From positions 213,115,888 through 213,179,887 of the forward strand of contig CM022301.1 of NCBI GenBank assembly GCA_011799875.1: a stretch of DNA of 64,000 nucleotides. The letters run 5' to 3'. Under the pieces are notes generated by a model, which was not told where the DNA came from, did not search any database, and saw nothing but the letters and a program-made list of their open reading frames with translations. Positions 19,462 to 31,496 of the stretch are shown here, in pieces; position 1 is the first letter of the stretch; every line of letters begins with the position of its first letter. Source of the stretch: Thinopyrum elongatum (lineage: Eukaryota > Streptophyta > Magnoliopsida > Poales > Poaceae). Made by a program: the position numbers and the translations under genes.

Positions 19462-22252
19462 TGTGGTTTTCGTAATTAATGACAATCCTTATGGACTAAT
19501 GTTTGCATTGAGATATACATGTGAAGGAAATTTCCATTTGCAATGCATGAAGAATACTGGATAAATTGAAGGATGAAATCCATCAACACAAATATATGCA
19601 TCGAGACTTGATAATGAATGTCAATTCCTATGAAGAAACAATGGCATAAAGTTATATATGAAGGTTTGTTCCTTGGGTGATGCAAGAAGGAGATTGAATG
19701 GATTCAGAATGAATGCCATATACATATAGTTGTGCATCAAGATTGAGCTCAATGATTGAATCAATGATCAAGATGAATTCCATGTGACAAACAATATGTG
19801 ATCTATATGGAGTTCACTGAAGGATCTCGGAGGTTTTCATGCTTAGGCTTATGGGGTGAGCCATGATGGATCATGATCTCGAGAGAATGATTAAACAGAA
19901 GAATTCTACATATGGCTTGAAGATAGGATCATGATGAGCTCATATGTTGAGTCATGGATGATTATGTCTTGAAGCAAGTAATTCATATGAAGATTTCGTT
20001 GTGCCTCTCAAGAGATTGTGATGGAGCATGAAGAAGAACAAATGATGACCAATATGGTATTCATGGATAAACTCTATATGGTCATATGATAATTGAGATA
20101 CGGGTAATCATGTCTTGAAGAAATGAAGCATAGTGAAGAATTCAATATGGCCTTCAAGACATCAAGTTTAAGCATGGAGTAAAGATAAAGGTTGACCAAG
20201 ATAAAGATCAAAGAATTGAACTCTAAATGGTCAACACACAAGTGCAAACGATGCATCACATAGGATCTTGTGGTATGATAAGAAATTGTCAATTGCACTT
20301 TGTGTACTAACCCATGCTATGTGTTGTCTATGTTTATGAGGGTTAGGTTATTCTCATGGGCTTGCATCGAGAGAAACATTCCAAGTGTCCATGAGAGGAT
20401 GACATAAGTGTTCATGATCATGGTTGACAAGGCAAGTTCAAGATAACCATCCCAAAGGATTACATGCTTGAAGCTTGTGGAGGATCACCTGATGGACAAG
20501 TGAAGTTGAATACAAAGCAAAGCTTCCCACATTGTGTATGGGAGAGCTACTTGAAGACTTCACCAATGTCTTGCCTTTAACTTGAGCCAAGAAGAAACAT
20601 CAACATCAAGCTCAAGTGAAAGGCTCGAGTCAAAGGTATTAGTTCCTTTGGTGTTAGTGTCGTGGATTGATGACCATCGAAGAAACATATACACTCAAGA
20701 ATGGGTTCTTGCAAGCTATCTAGTATAGTTCTTTTATGCTTCTTGAGTTATAGAGATCCCGCACTATTAAGAGGGGATCAAAGGGTTTCGTGATGGACTT
20801 GCTCAAGTCAATATCTCCTACACACAATTCCACTCCTATCCTATATACCAAATAAATCCATAGCCACTAGGTTCTCCAAAGTATATGATCTTACCTTTGC
20901 ATACTTTGCACCCTCCATTTTGGTTTATCTTGGGTGGTTCTCTATATGAGGACCTGGAGCTTTTCCATAGCTTCAAAACGAGCCCAAGATCATCAAAATC
21001 AGAGTTTTTGTGTTGGGGCGCCTGCAGTTTTTGTGTTGGCCGGATATCCGGGACTTGGCCCAGAAATCCGGCCGTAGATGTCCAGAACTGTGTTGAAATG
21101 CTGGTTGTGTCCACCGGATGTCCGGCCCTTGTCCGGATGTCCGGGGGCCCAACTTGGGCCAGATGTCCGGGCCTTGGCCAGATGTCCGGCCCCTGTACTC
21201 TGGCCTCTGTTTTTCACATACATGTGTGTGCATTTCTCAGCCGCCGGATGTCCGGCCCTTGCCCGGATGTCCGGCCCAACACAGCCACTTACACTCCAAC
21301 GGCCATATTTGCACTACCACTATATATAGCCTTCTTCCACCCCGGGAGAAGGTTGAGCAACACATTCATATGAACCCTAGAACACAAAAAGGCTCCCTCT
21401 CACTTCTCCTACACTAAATCTGAGATCCCGGAGAGATTCATGAGAGTTCTTGAGATGTTTTCCAATCAAGTGATAGATCCACTCCCTCTCCCTCTTGTGA
21501 CCAAAGGAATTTGTTATTTGAGCAAGTCTTGAGCATTTCCCCCTTGATCTTGTTACTCTTGGAGGTTGGAGACTCCTAGGCGGTAGGAGTGCTCCGGTGA
21601 GGAATCAACTTGTGATTTGCCCCCGGAAAGTTTGTGAAGATTTGGAGGCTGCCTCAAGGTCTACCACTAGTGGTTGAGAAATGCCTTCGTGGTGTTGTCT
21701 CAAAGGGAGAATAGGGTGAGCCTTCGTGGTAACATCCACCTCTCTAACGGTGACTAGCTTCCCTCCAAGGAAGTGAACATCGGGATACATCCTCGTCTCC
21801 GTGTCTTCGGTTATCTCTAACCCTAGCCACTACTTGTGGTTTACTTTGGTCTCTTGACCTTGCATTCACTATATATTGTTGTCCTCATTATATTGTGTTG
21901 GCTATTTCCTTGAAGAGATTATTTAGGCCTACACTTTATATCCCGTAATTCATACTTGCTACTATTGATATATCTTGTGTTTAGTGTGAATTGCTAACTT
22001 GTGGCATACACTTACATACCTTGTGATATTTCTCAAGTAAGTTTGTGTAACTTATTTGTGCTTGTTCATATCCTTGTTGTGCTCACCTCGTTTACATTAA
22101 GTTGTTGGTGCACTTAGTTGAGCCTAGTATATTTAGGATTTGTGCTTGAAAAGTATCTGTTTAGTTTATTTCTGCATTAGGATAAAGCCAAATCCGTAGA
22201 AGTTTTTAAAATGCCTATTCACCCCTCTCTAGGCGACATCGTGGTCCTTTCA
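19462..22252 (+). repeat. Solo LTR, about 2.8 kb, without matching target duplication
   Basis: The segment starts TGTGGTTTTCGTAATTAATG and ends CATCGTGGTCCTTTCA, giving TG...CA termini typical of an LTR. A TATA box (TATATATAG, 21,321-21,329) marks the promoter and sets the orientation as plus. There is no primer-binding site or coding domain and only one copy is present. The flanking 5-mers (CCATG and GATGT) do not match; an ATGTG pair exists only if the border is moved by one or two bases. It separates two copies of the same CACTA-like sequence. Confidence 0.65.
21035..21285 (+). repeat. Minisatellite of CCGGATGTCCGG-type units
   Basis: Units close to CCGGATGTCCGGCCCTTG are repeated about ten times with spacing near 18-25 bp and gaps. 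Each unit is almost palindromic and rich in CCGG. The array sits 40-290 bp upstream of the TATA box of the solo LTR, so it may be part of its promoter. Confidence 0.8.
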
Positions 22253-22482
22253 GATGTGATATGCTCTGTCTACAGAACATCAACATATATACTTATAAGA
22301 ACAGCATTGCATAACCAAATTAAGCATACAATTACATAAGTGACTACACACATAACATTTCCACACACCAAAGTAAGCAATTACATGCATACTAAACTAG
22401 GAGAAACGAGCATCTAATCATCTACATCTTGTTGCGACGACGCTTGCCATTGCTCTGCTTCTGGCTGGATCCCTGGTTGTGA
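22253..22482 (-). repeat. Second copy of the exonuclease-like 3' end (CACTA-like)
   Basis: This segment repeats, in the same orientation, the sequence at 18,236-18,530. Both contain GCATAACCAAATTAA, ACACACCAAAGTAA and the end of the exonuclease-like frame (poly-basic C-terminus, here CGACGACGCTTGCC). It is shorter because the first copy holds an internal duplication of the ACATAGGTGGCTACTA part. It ends abruptly near 22,482. Confidence 0.7.
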
Positions 22483-22732
22483 ATGGTTAATAAAATCTAA
22501 GTCTATTGCATATTAAGGTCAAAATAGTACTACCAATATACGAGTCTCATACGATGCCATTTCAACGATTGTACCACAAAAGCCCGAAATATTACAAGGT
22601 TCAAATTCTAGAGTTACATGGCTCAAATTCGAAGATTACAAGGTTCAAACTGATATTAGAAATGAAATTCAGCTCATTCAACTGCAAACGTCTGTGCTGA
22701 TCAGCTGAACATGGATATAAGAGAGGTTCAAA
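22483..22732 (-). other. Probable 3' flank of the F-box/FBD pseudogene
   Basis: This AT-rich, noncoding stretch follows the stop of the minus-strand pseudogene. It contains three diverged TACA(A/T)GG(C/T)TCAAA repeats (about 22,595-22,650). No other gene is seen. Confidence 0.4.
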
Positions 22733-24687
22733 CTAAAAATGCAAATAGTAAGGCTGGTTTCGAAACCTCATCATTTCTGCAAAGGGATCAGCCGCTGACA
22801 AGTCATGTATGGGGTTGGCACAATGACTTCCGATTACTCTGTCATATGCAGTTCCAATACGAAGTTTAGCTTTTTTGGAACCTTTTCCATTCTGCAGTAG
22901 CTGCCGGTGCTGATCAACAAACCATTCATTTTTTTGATATAAATGCATGTTCAACCTCATTACCTTCAGCACCCTTGCTCTGACAACAAAGAACCTGGCA
23001 AATATAATCTCCCGTAAGGTCCCTCGGTAGGAGTTCAAAGTAATTTTTGAGAGATGCAGATCTAGGCATTCGATGTGATTGTCGTTATATTGTATCAGGT
23101 TATCCACCACCAGGCCTATTATTATCTGCAAAAAAAGATAACGTGTTAGTGCCTACATGCAGTTTTGAACACTACTACAGGCCTATTTGGTTTGCAGGAT
23201 TTGTAAAATGCACCAACGTGTCATCTTTGATCTGACATGATTAACATGGGCATTTGATTACAATCTAGAAAAATGTAGCCTTCTTCACAAGAGGTTGGAG
23301 TGGATGAAAAATTCCCTAAGAAAACTAGTACAGATGAATCCAAAGGAGAAATGCTTATGGATTGTAACCATATGAATCAAGTAACCAATATGGGGTGGGG
23401 GGATGTATGTCCTGAAATCCTCCAAAATTCCTTCAGAAATCGTAGTACATTGTCATTGTAAACTTGGGAAAAGGTGCCAAAAATTGAACTCCCTTATGGT
23501 TAAAATTTAACAGGAAAGGAACATCACCTCGATATACAGCTTCTTCAGGCACGGAAAGCATCTCAAGAAACTGACAACTTCGTGCAGGTTGGGGCCCATA
23601 GATTCTAGTGCCAAGACCTTCATTGTGCGCAGAATCTGGGTCAAGCTTTTCTGGATGACAGACGAACATACATCTTCAAAATTAGAAATAATGTTGATAT
23701 CAAGAAGGAGAGGTAGAAGGCGACTGTTATACCTGAACGGGTGTGGATCCAATAACAAGTTCGGAGTATTTGACAGACGAGTAGCTCACCACTGTCAATT
23801 TCGGCGCAGAAATGACATTGATTCTTGTTGGACCTTGTTGATCAACTACAAGTAATCTCTCAAGTGAAGGTGTGTCCTCAATGACCATTGCAGCACCAGC
23901 AACACACATAAATAGTCCGGAGAGTCATGGATGTGATGTGGAAGCTACTCGACCAATCCATCGCCTGAAGACGAAGGAACTCGAGTGCAGTATAACCGCG
24001 GAGCAGGTGCTCCATGTCATCCTTTGGGATGCAGATGGCGACGAGCTCGAGGTGCTTCAGTCATGGTAGAAAAAGAGTAGGTGCATCATTAAGGGGGGTT
24101 GAATGGCAGTTCATGAATTTGGCGAGGCGCAGCGTGGGTGCGAAGTGGAGCGCGGACGTTGGCAGCGAGCGCATATGCCCATCATTAAAACTGAGCTCCT
24201 CGAGCTGATCTAGGGCGGGGGATCGGAACCACTCGTTAAGCTTGGCTCGGTCCTTGCCGTTGGAGCGAAACTTGCGCGTGATAAGGCCTCTGATTGGGCC
24301 ATGGTGGCTGCCGAGGATCTGGGAGAACGCATCCAAGCTTTTGCAATAGCCATGGCAGAGCTCGTGGGCGTCGAGGAGGTCGAGAGGGGTGGAGAGCCAT
24401 AGGGGGTGCCACTGCCGGGAAAGGACGGTTGTCCTCGCCACATATTTGATTGGGAGGAGGGATATGATGATTGTCAACATATCATTGGGGAGGCTGCTGA
24501 CGAAGTCTAGGCCTGCTGGAGTCGCTTGCGGTTCTTTCTCGACATGCCTCTGCTTGTTGGCAGCCTTGTTCTCCACCTCGTCGGCGGCGATGGAAACCTC
24601 TGTCTCCATATTCACGCCGTGCTCCGGTGCTTTAGCAGCCCCGGCGTCGCCACTCCCTCTGATGGGGCGCTTAAGCAGCATCCTCAT
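22733..24687 (-). pseudogene. F-box/FBD/LRR-type protein pseudogene
   Basis: Three exons with GT-AG borders can be read on the minus strand: 24687-23733, 23650-23528 and 23125-22733. Residues about 60-100 form the F-box (LDFVSSLPNDMLTIIISLLP, then LSRQWHPLWLST). Leucine-rich segments follow (LDQLEELSFNDGHMRSLP, LKHLELVAICIPKDDMEHLL, PSLERLLVVDQQGPTRI). Exon 3 carries an FBD-like end (HIECLDLHLSKITLNSYRG, FFVVRARVLKVM). Such proteins are SCF substrate adaptors with large, fast-changing families in grasses. Two lesions disable it: a TGA at 24,061-24,063 where the family has Arg or Gln before LKHLEL, and a frameshift near 23,890-23,905 where about ten residues also seem lost. The N-terminal 208 residues alone could still be translated. 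Confidence 0.8.
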
Positions 24688-25500
24688 ACACTGACAGCTT
24701 TGAGGACTGAGAGCGGCGTCGAGGATGCGGGCGGAGAGAGAGGATTGTGTGTGTGGCGAGGATGGGGGGTGCGGCCGCTCGGGCGCGCCATTAATACGAA
24801 CCAGTGGGAGCGAGGCGGGCGGCGGTCAAAGGCTGTCTCGCTTCCCGGTGAGCCTGCGCGGCGGACTTCTGGCATTCCTATACCATCATTTCACACAGCT
24901 ACTCGCACGCCTCTTGGTGACACTGCGCAGCGAAAACGCCTCCCGTCAATTCACACGCCTACACGCACGCCTCCCGGTCTGCCTGCGCGGTGGACTGCTC
25001 GCATGTGTCTCGTCAACTCACGCCTGCTCGCACGCCACACGGGGCGCGTGGCACGTATATATTTTTTGTTTTTTGATGATTCATTCTGCCGCTTTACTGC
25101 TTAACCAAAGCATGGCACGGTCTAACGCACACGGTCCGAATAAATATTCCGTATGAGATATTGGTTGCCAGTTATTAACAATCTCCCTTCTGTAAGTGAT
25201 TAAATTTGACGAAAAAAATACAATATCATAGTTTACTGGTGTCCATATATGACACCACGATAAGTTTCATGAATTTCAACTAAGTTTTGGATTTACTGAA
25301 TTTTAAAAATCAATATTCTCAATGTTTTGAAATTTCTTTCACGGGGAAACATGCATCGAGGGACACACATATGATTTTGCAATCCATTTTGGTGCACATG
25401 TAGCTCAAATTTGATTTTTGCACATTAAATCCCTAGGAAATCAATCAATGTATAAAATGGGTCGAATGATCTCTGTTTTTCTTCAAACTTTAACACGACA
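24688..25500. other. Upstream of the F-box/FBD pseudogene; nothing else recognised
   Basis: The GC-rich first 400 bases probably include the old promoter and 5' UTR. They hold repeated CACGCCT words and overlapping ORFs on both strands without recognisable domains. From 25,090 the sequence becomes AT-rich with no visible features. Confidence 0.4.
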
Positions 25501-25509
25501 CTCCTTTGG

Positions 25510-27995
25510 TCACATGTTCACTGCAGAAAAAGTTTGACACGCCTCAGAGTGGAGGTGGTGGTGCGGGATATGTGTCTGTGTGTGTGTGTGGGGGGGGGGG
25601 GGGGGGTCCATGAGTACACTACTAATCGCGAGCCTCCGTGACATGGGATTATTGATCATTTTGTGAGTCATGTATATATGCCACATCAAAGTCGTGAATT
25701 GGTTATTTAAAGCATTACACAACCCTTTCATACATACATGTTCGGGCCACATGCATGCATTGGTGGTCCTCTCGGACAGTCCCTCACGCGGTTAGCAGCG
25801 ACGTGCCCATTCGTTAGCCCGCAAAGGTTTTTAGTTTCCACCGACAACGAGAGGCATCGGACCAAAGGTGGATTCATCTTGGCATGTGTGTTACGGTGTG
25901 GATCATGGTGAGATTCCATATCAAAGTTCGGGTACGTGCGTACACATGAGTCCCTCCCACCGGCTCGAAGTGAGGGGGCTAGGTACTACACATCGTGAAC
26001 CTCTGTGTAGTGCGTTTCTGGTTTGCGAAGCATGTGCCACGTCAAAGTTGTGCATTGGGTATTCAAACATCACACAACACACGACAACATTCACGCGGTG
26101 GTTGTCCTATAACACTCGCTCGCGTGTGACTCTCTGTGGGCACGCGAGGTCTTCGTCCATCAATTGAACGTACAATGAGAGAGAGGTTAATTTGACCAAC
26201 AAGGATTGTTCTTTTTTTGTTTGTGTTACGTATATGCACGGTAGGAGTATGTAGTACATGTCAAAGAGGGGGTAACATGTATACTCTCTATCTCTCTCCC
26301 TCTATATATATATATGTGTGTGTGTGTGTGTATCATAACCTCGCTCCATGTGGGGACTTTCCGGTTCCCGAGGCGGGTGCCACATCAAAGTCGTGCATTG
26401 GTATTCAAACATCACGCAATACCATGCAGGTGGTGGTTGCCCTATAGGAACTCACTCGCGTGTGGCGCTTCCATCTGTGGACCCGCGAGGTCGTCCTCCA
26501 TCACTTTGACCCAACGAGAGAGAGGCATATTTGACGAACAAGGAGGATTAATTCTTTTAAGGTTGTGTTAGGGTAGGAGTATATATATAGTACGTGTCGA
26601 AGGGGAGATGGGACCAACATATACTAGGTGTCACACATGAACCTCACTCTGTGTGGGGACTTTGCGGTTTTTGAGGCAAATGCCACATCAAAGGTTGTGC
26701 ATTAGGTATTCAAAACATCACAACCACACACCTCTCCATATATATGTTTTGGCACACATGCAAGCGATGGTGGTTGTCCTGTGGCACTAACTCACGTGGT
26801 TATCGGCGATGCTTCCATCTGTCGGCCCGCTTGGTCCATCACTTTCACCGACAATGAGAGAGGTTAATTATTTTGACTTAGGAGGGGATTAATTTTTTGT
26901 TTGTCTCGCGATATATGTGAGATTACATATATAATAGCGCATGTGTACACATGAATCCATCTCGCTGGATTGAAGGGGGGAGGGGGCGAGCACACGACAC
27001 GTCATGAACCTCTTGCTCTGTGTGGGGACCTGTGCGATTTTGAACGCATGCACCACATCAATGTTGTGCATTAGGTATTCAACACACATGCATGCATCAC
27101 ACACCTGCATAAATATGTTTGGGACACATGCATGCAATGGTTGTCTTTGCACACTCTCACTCGCTTGGTTATATATGGGCGGCAAGCCTATATATATTTG
27201 TGGGCCCGTGTGGACGTCCATCATTTCGACCGACGATGAGAAAGGTTACCAGGGTGGATTCTTCTTCTTTGGTTTGTGTTACCGTATAGTAGGTCAATCA
27301 TTCTAGGCCTAATTAAGTTTGAGCGCATGCATGCTACGCATCGTGAACCCTCGATCAGTGTGGGGATTTTATGGTTCCAAAGCATGGTGCCACATCAAAT
27401 TTGCGCATTGCGTATTCAAACACCACACACTCCACTTCCATATACATAATTGGGCCACATGCACAGAGAGAGTTTTGTCTTCAGACAGTACTCCCTCGCG
27501 AGTTTATCGGCGACAAGCTAGCCAATTTTGCGGGGCCGTGTGGACGTCCATCACTTTGACCAACAATGAAAGAGAGAGGTTGTACGATCAAGTTGTATTC
27601 TGTTTGGTCCGTGTTACAGTACGTCTTGGTGAGATGCCCTCCCCCCGACACATGTGTGTGTGTGTGTGGGGGGGGGGGCTACTTCTCACTACCCGCAACC
27701 TCCGTGGGGTGGGGGAAGTCCGGTTATTTTGCGAGGCACACGTGCCACATCAAAGTTGTGAATGGTAGTTAAATATCACAGCACACCCTTTTCATACATA
27801 TAGTATAGGGCCACCCGCAGGTGGTTCGTATGTGGTCTCACCCATCTCCCGCCACAAACACACATTTGTGGGTCGGCACACAGTGCACCTTTGTCCGGAA
27901 GCGAAAGGGGAAGTTTGACCATATATATGATGGACTCCTATAGGTTTTGTGTTACGGTAGGGTGAGATTTCAAACCTAACTATCTGGGGGCATGC
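25510..27995 (+). repeat. Degenerate tandem array, period about 345 bp, left part
   Basis: A conserved core, GTGCCACATCAAAGTTGTGC followed by ATTGGGTATTCAAACATCAC, recurs at 25,681, 26,037, 26,380, 26,683, 27,053, 27,390 and 27,745. Spacings are 356, 343, 303, 370, 337 and 355 bp. Other shared words in each unit include TGTGGGGACTTT, CATACATATAT followed by GGGCCACATGCA, GTCCATCACTTTGACC and GAGAGAGGTTAATTTGAC. Runs of TG, TA and G are embedded (for example 25,578-25,606 and 26,285-26,332). Only short ORFs of inconsistent frame occur, so the array is noncoding. A retrotransposon block interrupts it after 27,995. Confidence 0.85.
27991..27995. repeat. Target site duplication CATGC, left copy
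   Basis: CATGC directly precedes the first LTR base; the matching copy is at 40,400-40,404. Confidence 0.9.
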
Positions 27996-30797
27996 TGTAA
28001 CATCCCAAATTTTTAATTTGGAATGTTATACATAGATCATTCACTGCATGTCATATTTTATTGCATTTCGTTTTGCGATCCTCGAAAATTCTAAGCAACT
28101 CAAGGACCCACGGAGAGAGTTGGGGATTTCACCGTTTTCATATTTGAATTTTCTCAAATATTGAAACAGGGATCAATTTGGTTTAATTATTTTTCTCTCC
28201 GAAAATATTTCATATTAAAAATATATGAGAGGAGATAATATGACTTCTCCAAAATAAATGGAATATTGGAGGAAAAATATTATAATCAAATAAATATTTT
28301 ATTTGGATTTTTATTGCAATTTTATTTGAATTTAGAAAAATATGCATTTTTCAAAAAATTTCATTAGAGTTCCCCAATAATGTTTACCTTGTCCGGGAGA
28401 TTTTTAGAGGACGGGGAAAATTTATTTCGGGAATTTTGGAGTCCGTTTAGTATTTCTTTTATTTGTTTTTTCTGCGCGGAATTATTTAAAAAAAAAAAAC
28501 TCCACCGGACCGAACTGGGCCGAAGCCCAGCCGGCCAGCGGCCGCCCGCCGCCTTCGTCCCGCCCCCGAGCCGGACTCCTCCAGGGAGTCCGAGCCGCCG
28601 CCGTCGCCGCCCTCGCCCCTCGCCCAAGTCGCCCCCCCCCTTTATATGCCCCCGCCCCGCGCCTCGACCCCTCCACCCCACCACCCAGCAGCACCAGCCC
28701 CGCCGCCGGTCCGCCGCTAGCCGCCGCCGCTGCAGCGCCGCCTCCGGCACTCCACCTCGCCGCGCCGCTGCACCGCACGCGCCCCGCCCCTCGCCTCGCC
28801 GCTCGCGCTTGCCCTCAGCACCCCGCCGCCGCTGCCAGCCTCGCCTCGCCGGAGCCGCCGCTCGCGCGATCCGACGCCCGGATTTTTCCGGTTACCGTCG
28901 GTTTTTTGGTAAACCTAGATCTAGATTTGTTTTTTTTTAAATTCGGTTTATTCTTTTTAGATCGGTTTTCCGTCGGTTAGTTATTTAGCAGAACGTTCGT
29001 CCGTACGTTCGTTTTAACGAACGGTTTTCACCGTTTAACCGCAGACAGCGAACGTTCGTTCGTTCGTTAGCCTGTTCGTTAGTTTTCTCTTTTTCTCGGG
29101 TTTTTCACGATTATTTTCGATCGCGATTCCTGATCCGATTTTCGTTTTAGTATAACTTTTCGCTCGTTTGTCGGAATCAGGCGATTCAAGCGCCTAGATC
29201 TTCGTCTCGAAGCCCTCTTTCTGTTTAACCAACTTAAACATTTTTGCTACTGTAAAATTTGACTTTAGTCCAGATTAGTAATCAAAGCTTGTTTCTTTCG
29301 CAGTTTGAGTTTCGTTGCTCCGTTTGATTTGATTCTTTTTGCAAACCAGAGTTCTTCAGTTGAACTTTCTGGTTAGGTCTTCTCATTTGGGTTTTACCCG
29401 GCATCTTCGCTTGATTGCTTATGTATGCTATTGGTTGTTTGCGATAGAATTCCGGAGTGCGAAGCGTGCTACTACGAGTCTCTAGGATTTGCAGATCGTC
29501 AGCAAGGCAGTAACACATGATCATACTTCTTCGTTACCCAGTTTTTATGCATTAGTTTCGACCCTCAAATATTGCATGATTAGGATGTGATTACTGTGGG
29601 TACTGGGAAGTAGATGATGAGGTAGAACCTTTGCCCTTTTAATAACAAACCCTTGGGAGTTACTTCTACGCTATGCTTATGTTGCCATGCTATGCTCGTA
29701 GACATGGATTGGGTTTGAGTGTATCCATGACAGATGTGAGATTTTAATTAATGGTTCAACTTAAGGTGGCAATTTTAATCACATCTGGGTGGATTGCTTG
29801 TTTGGGCACCTGGGGATATACCAGTGTTGTCCTAGGAGATCCCGGGGATATACCGTGTGATCCTCCTACGTCCGCCACCCAGGCTCAAAGGGATCATAAG
29901 ATTATTCATGCTAGAAAACTTCCGTGTGCAGCCACAAGCTATTATGGGCTCAGCATAGTTGAGTATGTTACATGACTCTTTCAGTGGTAGGCTAGCAGAT
30001 GTAGGGGAAAGTAGGTGTAACTGTCTACCCAGAGTAAAGAGTAAATGTTTCTGAAAGACTGTGTCTCGTGCATCCGTTTCTCAAACACACATGTAGTGCG
30101 AGAAATCCAACGGAGGAGATCGAGTCTGTGGGGAAAAGTGCACAAACCTCTGCAGAGTGTACAAACTAGTCATGATTAGCCGTGTCCCCGGTTATGGCAT
30201 CTTGAGTACATTGTTCTTGGATTATCATATTGAATCCCATCACTCTAAATTAATTTGTTGGGATTAATGATTACTTTTAATGGGATTGAGAGGGGGTTTT
30301 ACCTTCTCAATGTCAACAACCACCATGATAGTTAAATAAAATATATTCCTTTGTTGTGGGGAAAAATTGGCTTTTCGCAAAACAGTATAACCCTAGAGCT
30401 TTTCCACAGCCAAATATGCATGTAGTATTAGCATTTATTCTGTTCATTGCTCTACTGTGTTATATTGCCAGCATATTCCATGTGCTGACCCGTTTCGGGC
30501 TGCAAGTATATGTTGCAGACTTTTCAGACGAAGAGTAAGGTGTGCTAGGTCGTTTGTCGTGCACTCAGTTATGCCGTTGGAGTTGATGGACTCACCTTAT
30601 CTTCCAAGCCTTCCGCTGTTATCCTATTTAGATGGCCTTAAGCCATATTTATTGTAATCATCTCTTTTGAGACATTCGATGTAATAAGTGTGTGATTGCA
30701 CTCTGTTATAAATCCTTCGAGTACTGTTGTGTCAGCATTACCGATCCAGGGATGACACTTGAACACAGAGATTCGATCCATTCGGGTCGGGTCGACA
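27996..30797 (+). repeat. First LTR of the chromovirus block (2.8 kb)
   Basis: TG...CA termini enclose an AT-rich U3, a GC-rich segment (28,500-28,870) with a TATA box (TTTATATG, 28,641), and a long downstream part containing GTTCGTTCGTTCGTT tandems (about 29,055). It ends at GTCGACA, where the other copies have GTCGCTACA. Compared with the second LTR, most differences are missing or extra single bases. Confidence 0.88.
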
Positions 30798-30801
30798 GAG
30801 A

Positions 30802-30813
30802 TGGTATCAGAGC
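30802..30813 (+). promoter_or_regulatory. Primer-binding site, tRNA-Met type (first copy)
   Basis: TGGTATCAGAGC lies four bases after the LTR end and is complementary to the 3' end of initiator tRNA-Met, the usual primer for minus-strand synthesis in chromoviruses. Confidence 0.9.
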
Positions 30814-31496
30814 ACACGTGACTGTAGGACACGACCACTAAGAAAAGCCATAGGTCACTCTTCTCTACTCATTTCTGACTTCTCTCCATCTTCTATTCTC
30901 TAGGATAGTGGACTCAAGGAACAAGTTTACACAAACCGGATGAAGACACACCTTTTGGACGACCTTGAAGGAAGTCACTAGGTACCTGAACATCGGAATA
31001 CCAAGCTTCAACGGGACCTACAACCGCCACTGTACTAGAAGAGGAACTCAGTTCTACAGCGATGGATACGAGGAGGAAATCGCAATACTGGGAAAAGAAT
31101 GACGACCTGACAAGGAAGCTAGGAGTATTCATGGGAGACCCCGCGCCCGGAGAAGAAGACGACGAACCTGAGGAAATTCGATCTGAAGACTACATCATCA
31201 TCGACGACACCGACTCCGACCCCGACAGTAGTGATGATGATTATGAAGACGAAGCTGGAGCGGATATCATGGAGTTTTCACCGATCAAAATTCTAGATGA
31301 CCACCATATTATCATTAGTATTTTTCCCCATGTAAATAGTAATAGTCCGAGCCCTTTTGTAACGGTAGTTAGATCGATTGTATGCTCTTGCTTGAATTGA
31401 GTGGTGTGTTATGAATGTGTTTGTCTCATGTGCATATGGGTAGTGCCTCCTCGCTAGACCTTATCTATTCTAATCTCTTCCCTCTAAACCCATCAG
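30814..31496 (+). other. Leader with acidic ORF, first copy
   Basis: A 112-codon ORF at 31,062-31,400 contains DPAPGEEDDEPEEI and DDTDSDPDSSDDDYEDE, so it is strongly acidic. An earlier frame reads DSRNKFTQPDEDTPFG-like sequence from about 30,909. The same region recurs at 37,332-38,010 with single-base differences that break these frames. I cannot match it to a standard gag; it may be a remnant of one or a leader ORF. Confidence 0.45.

Noticed and set aside
25510..27990. Possible CRISPR-like or coding repeats
   Set aside because: Units of about 345 bp are far too long for CRISPR repeats and spacers, there are no cas genes, and reading frames are not conserved between units.
28380..28940. 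186-residue Pro/Arg-rich ORF
   Set aside because: It is in the GC-rich part of an LTR and spans its TATA region. The homologous part of the second LTR has different frames.
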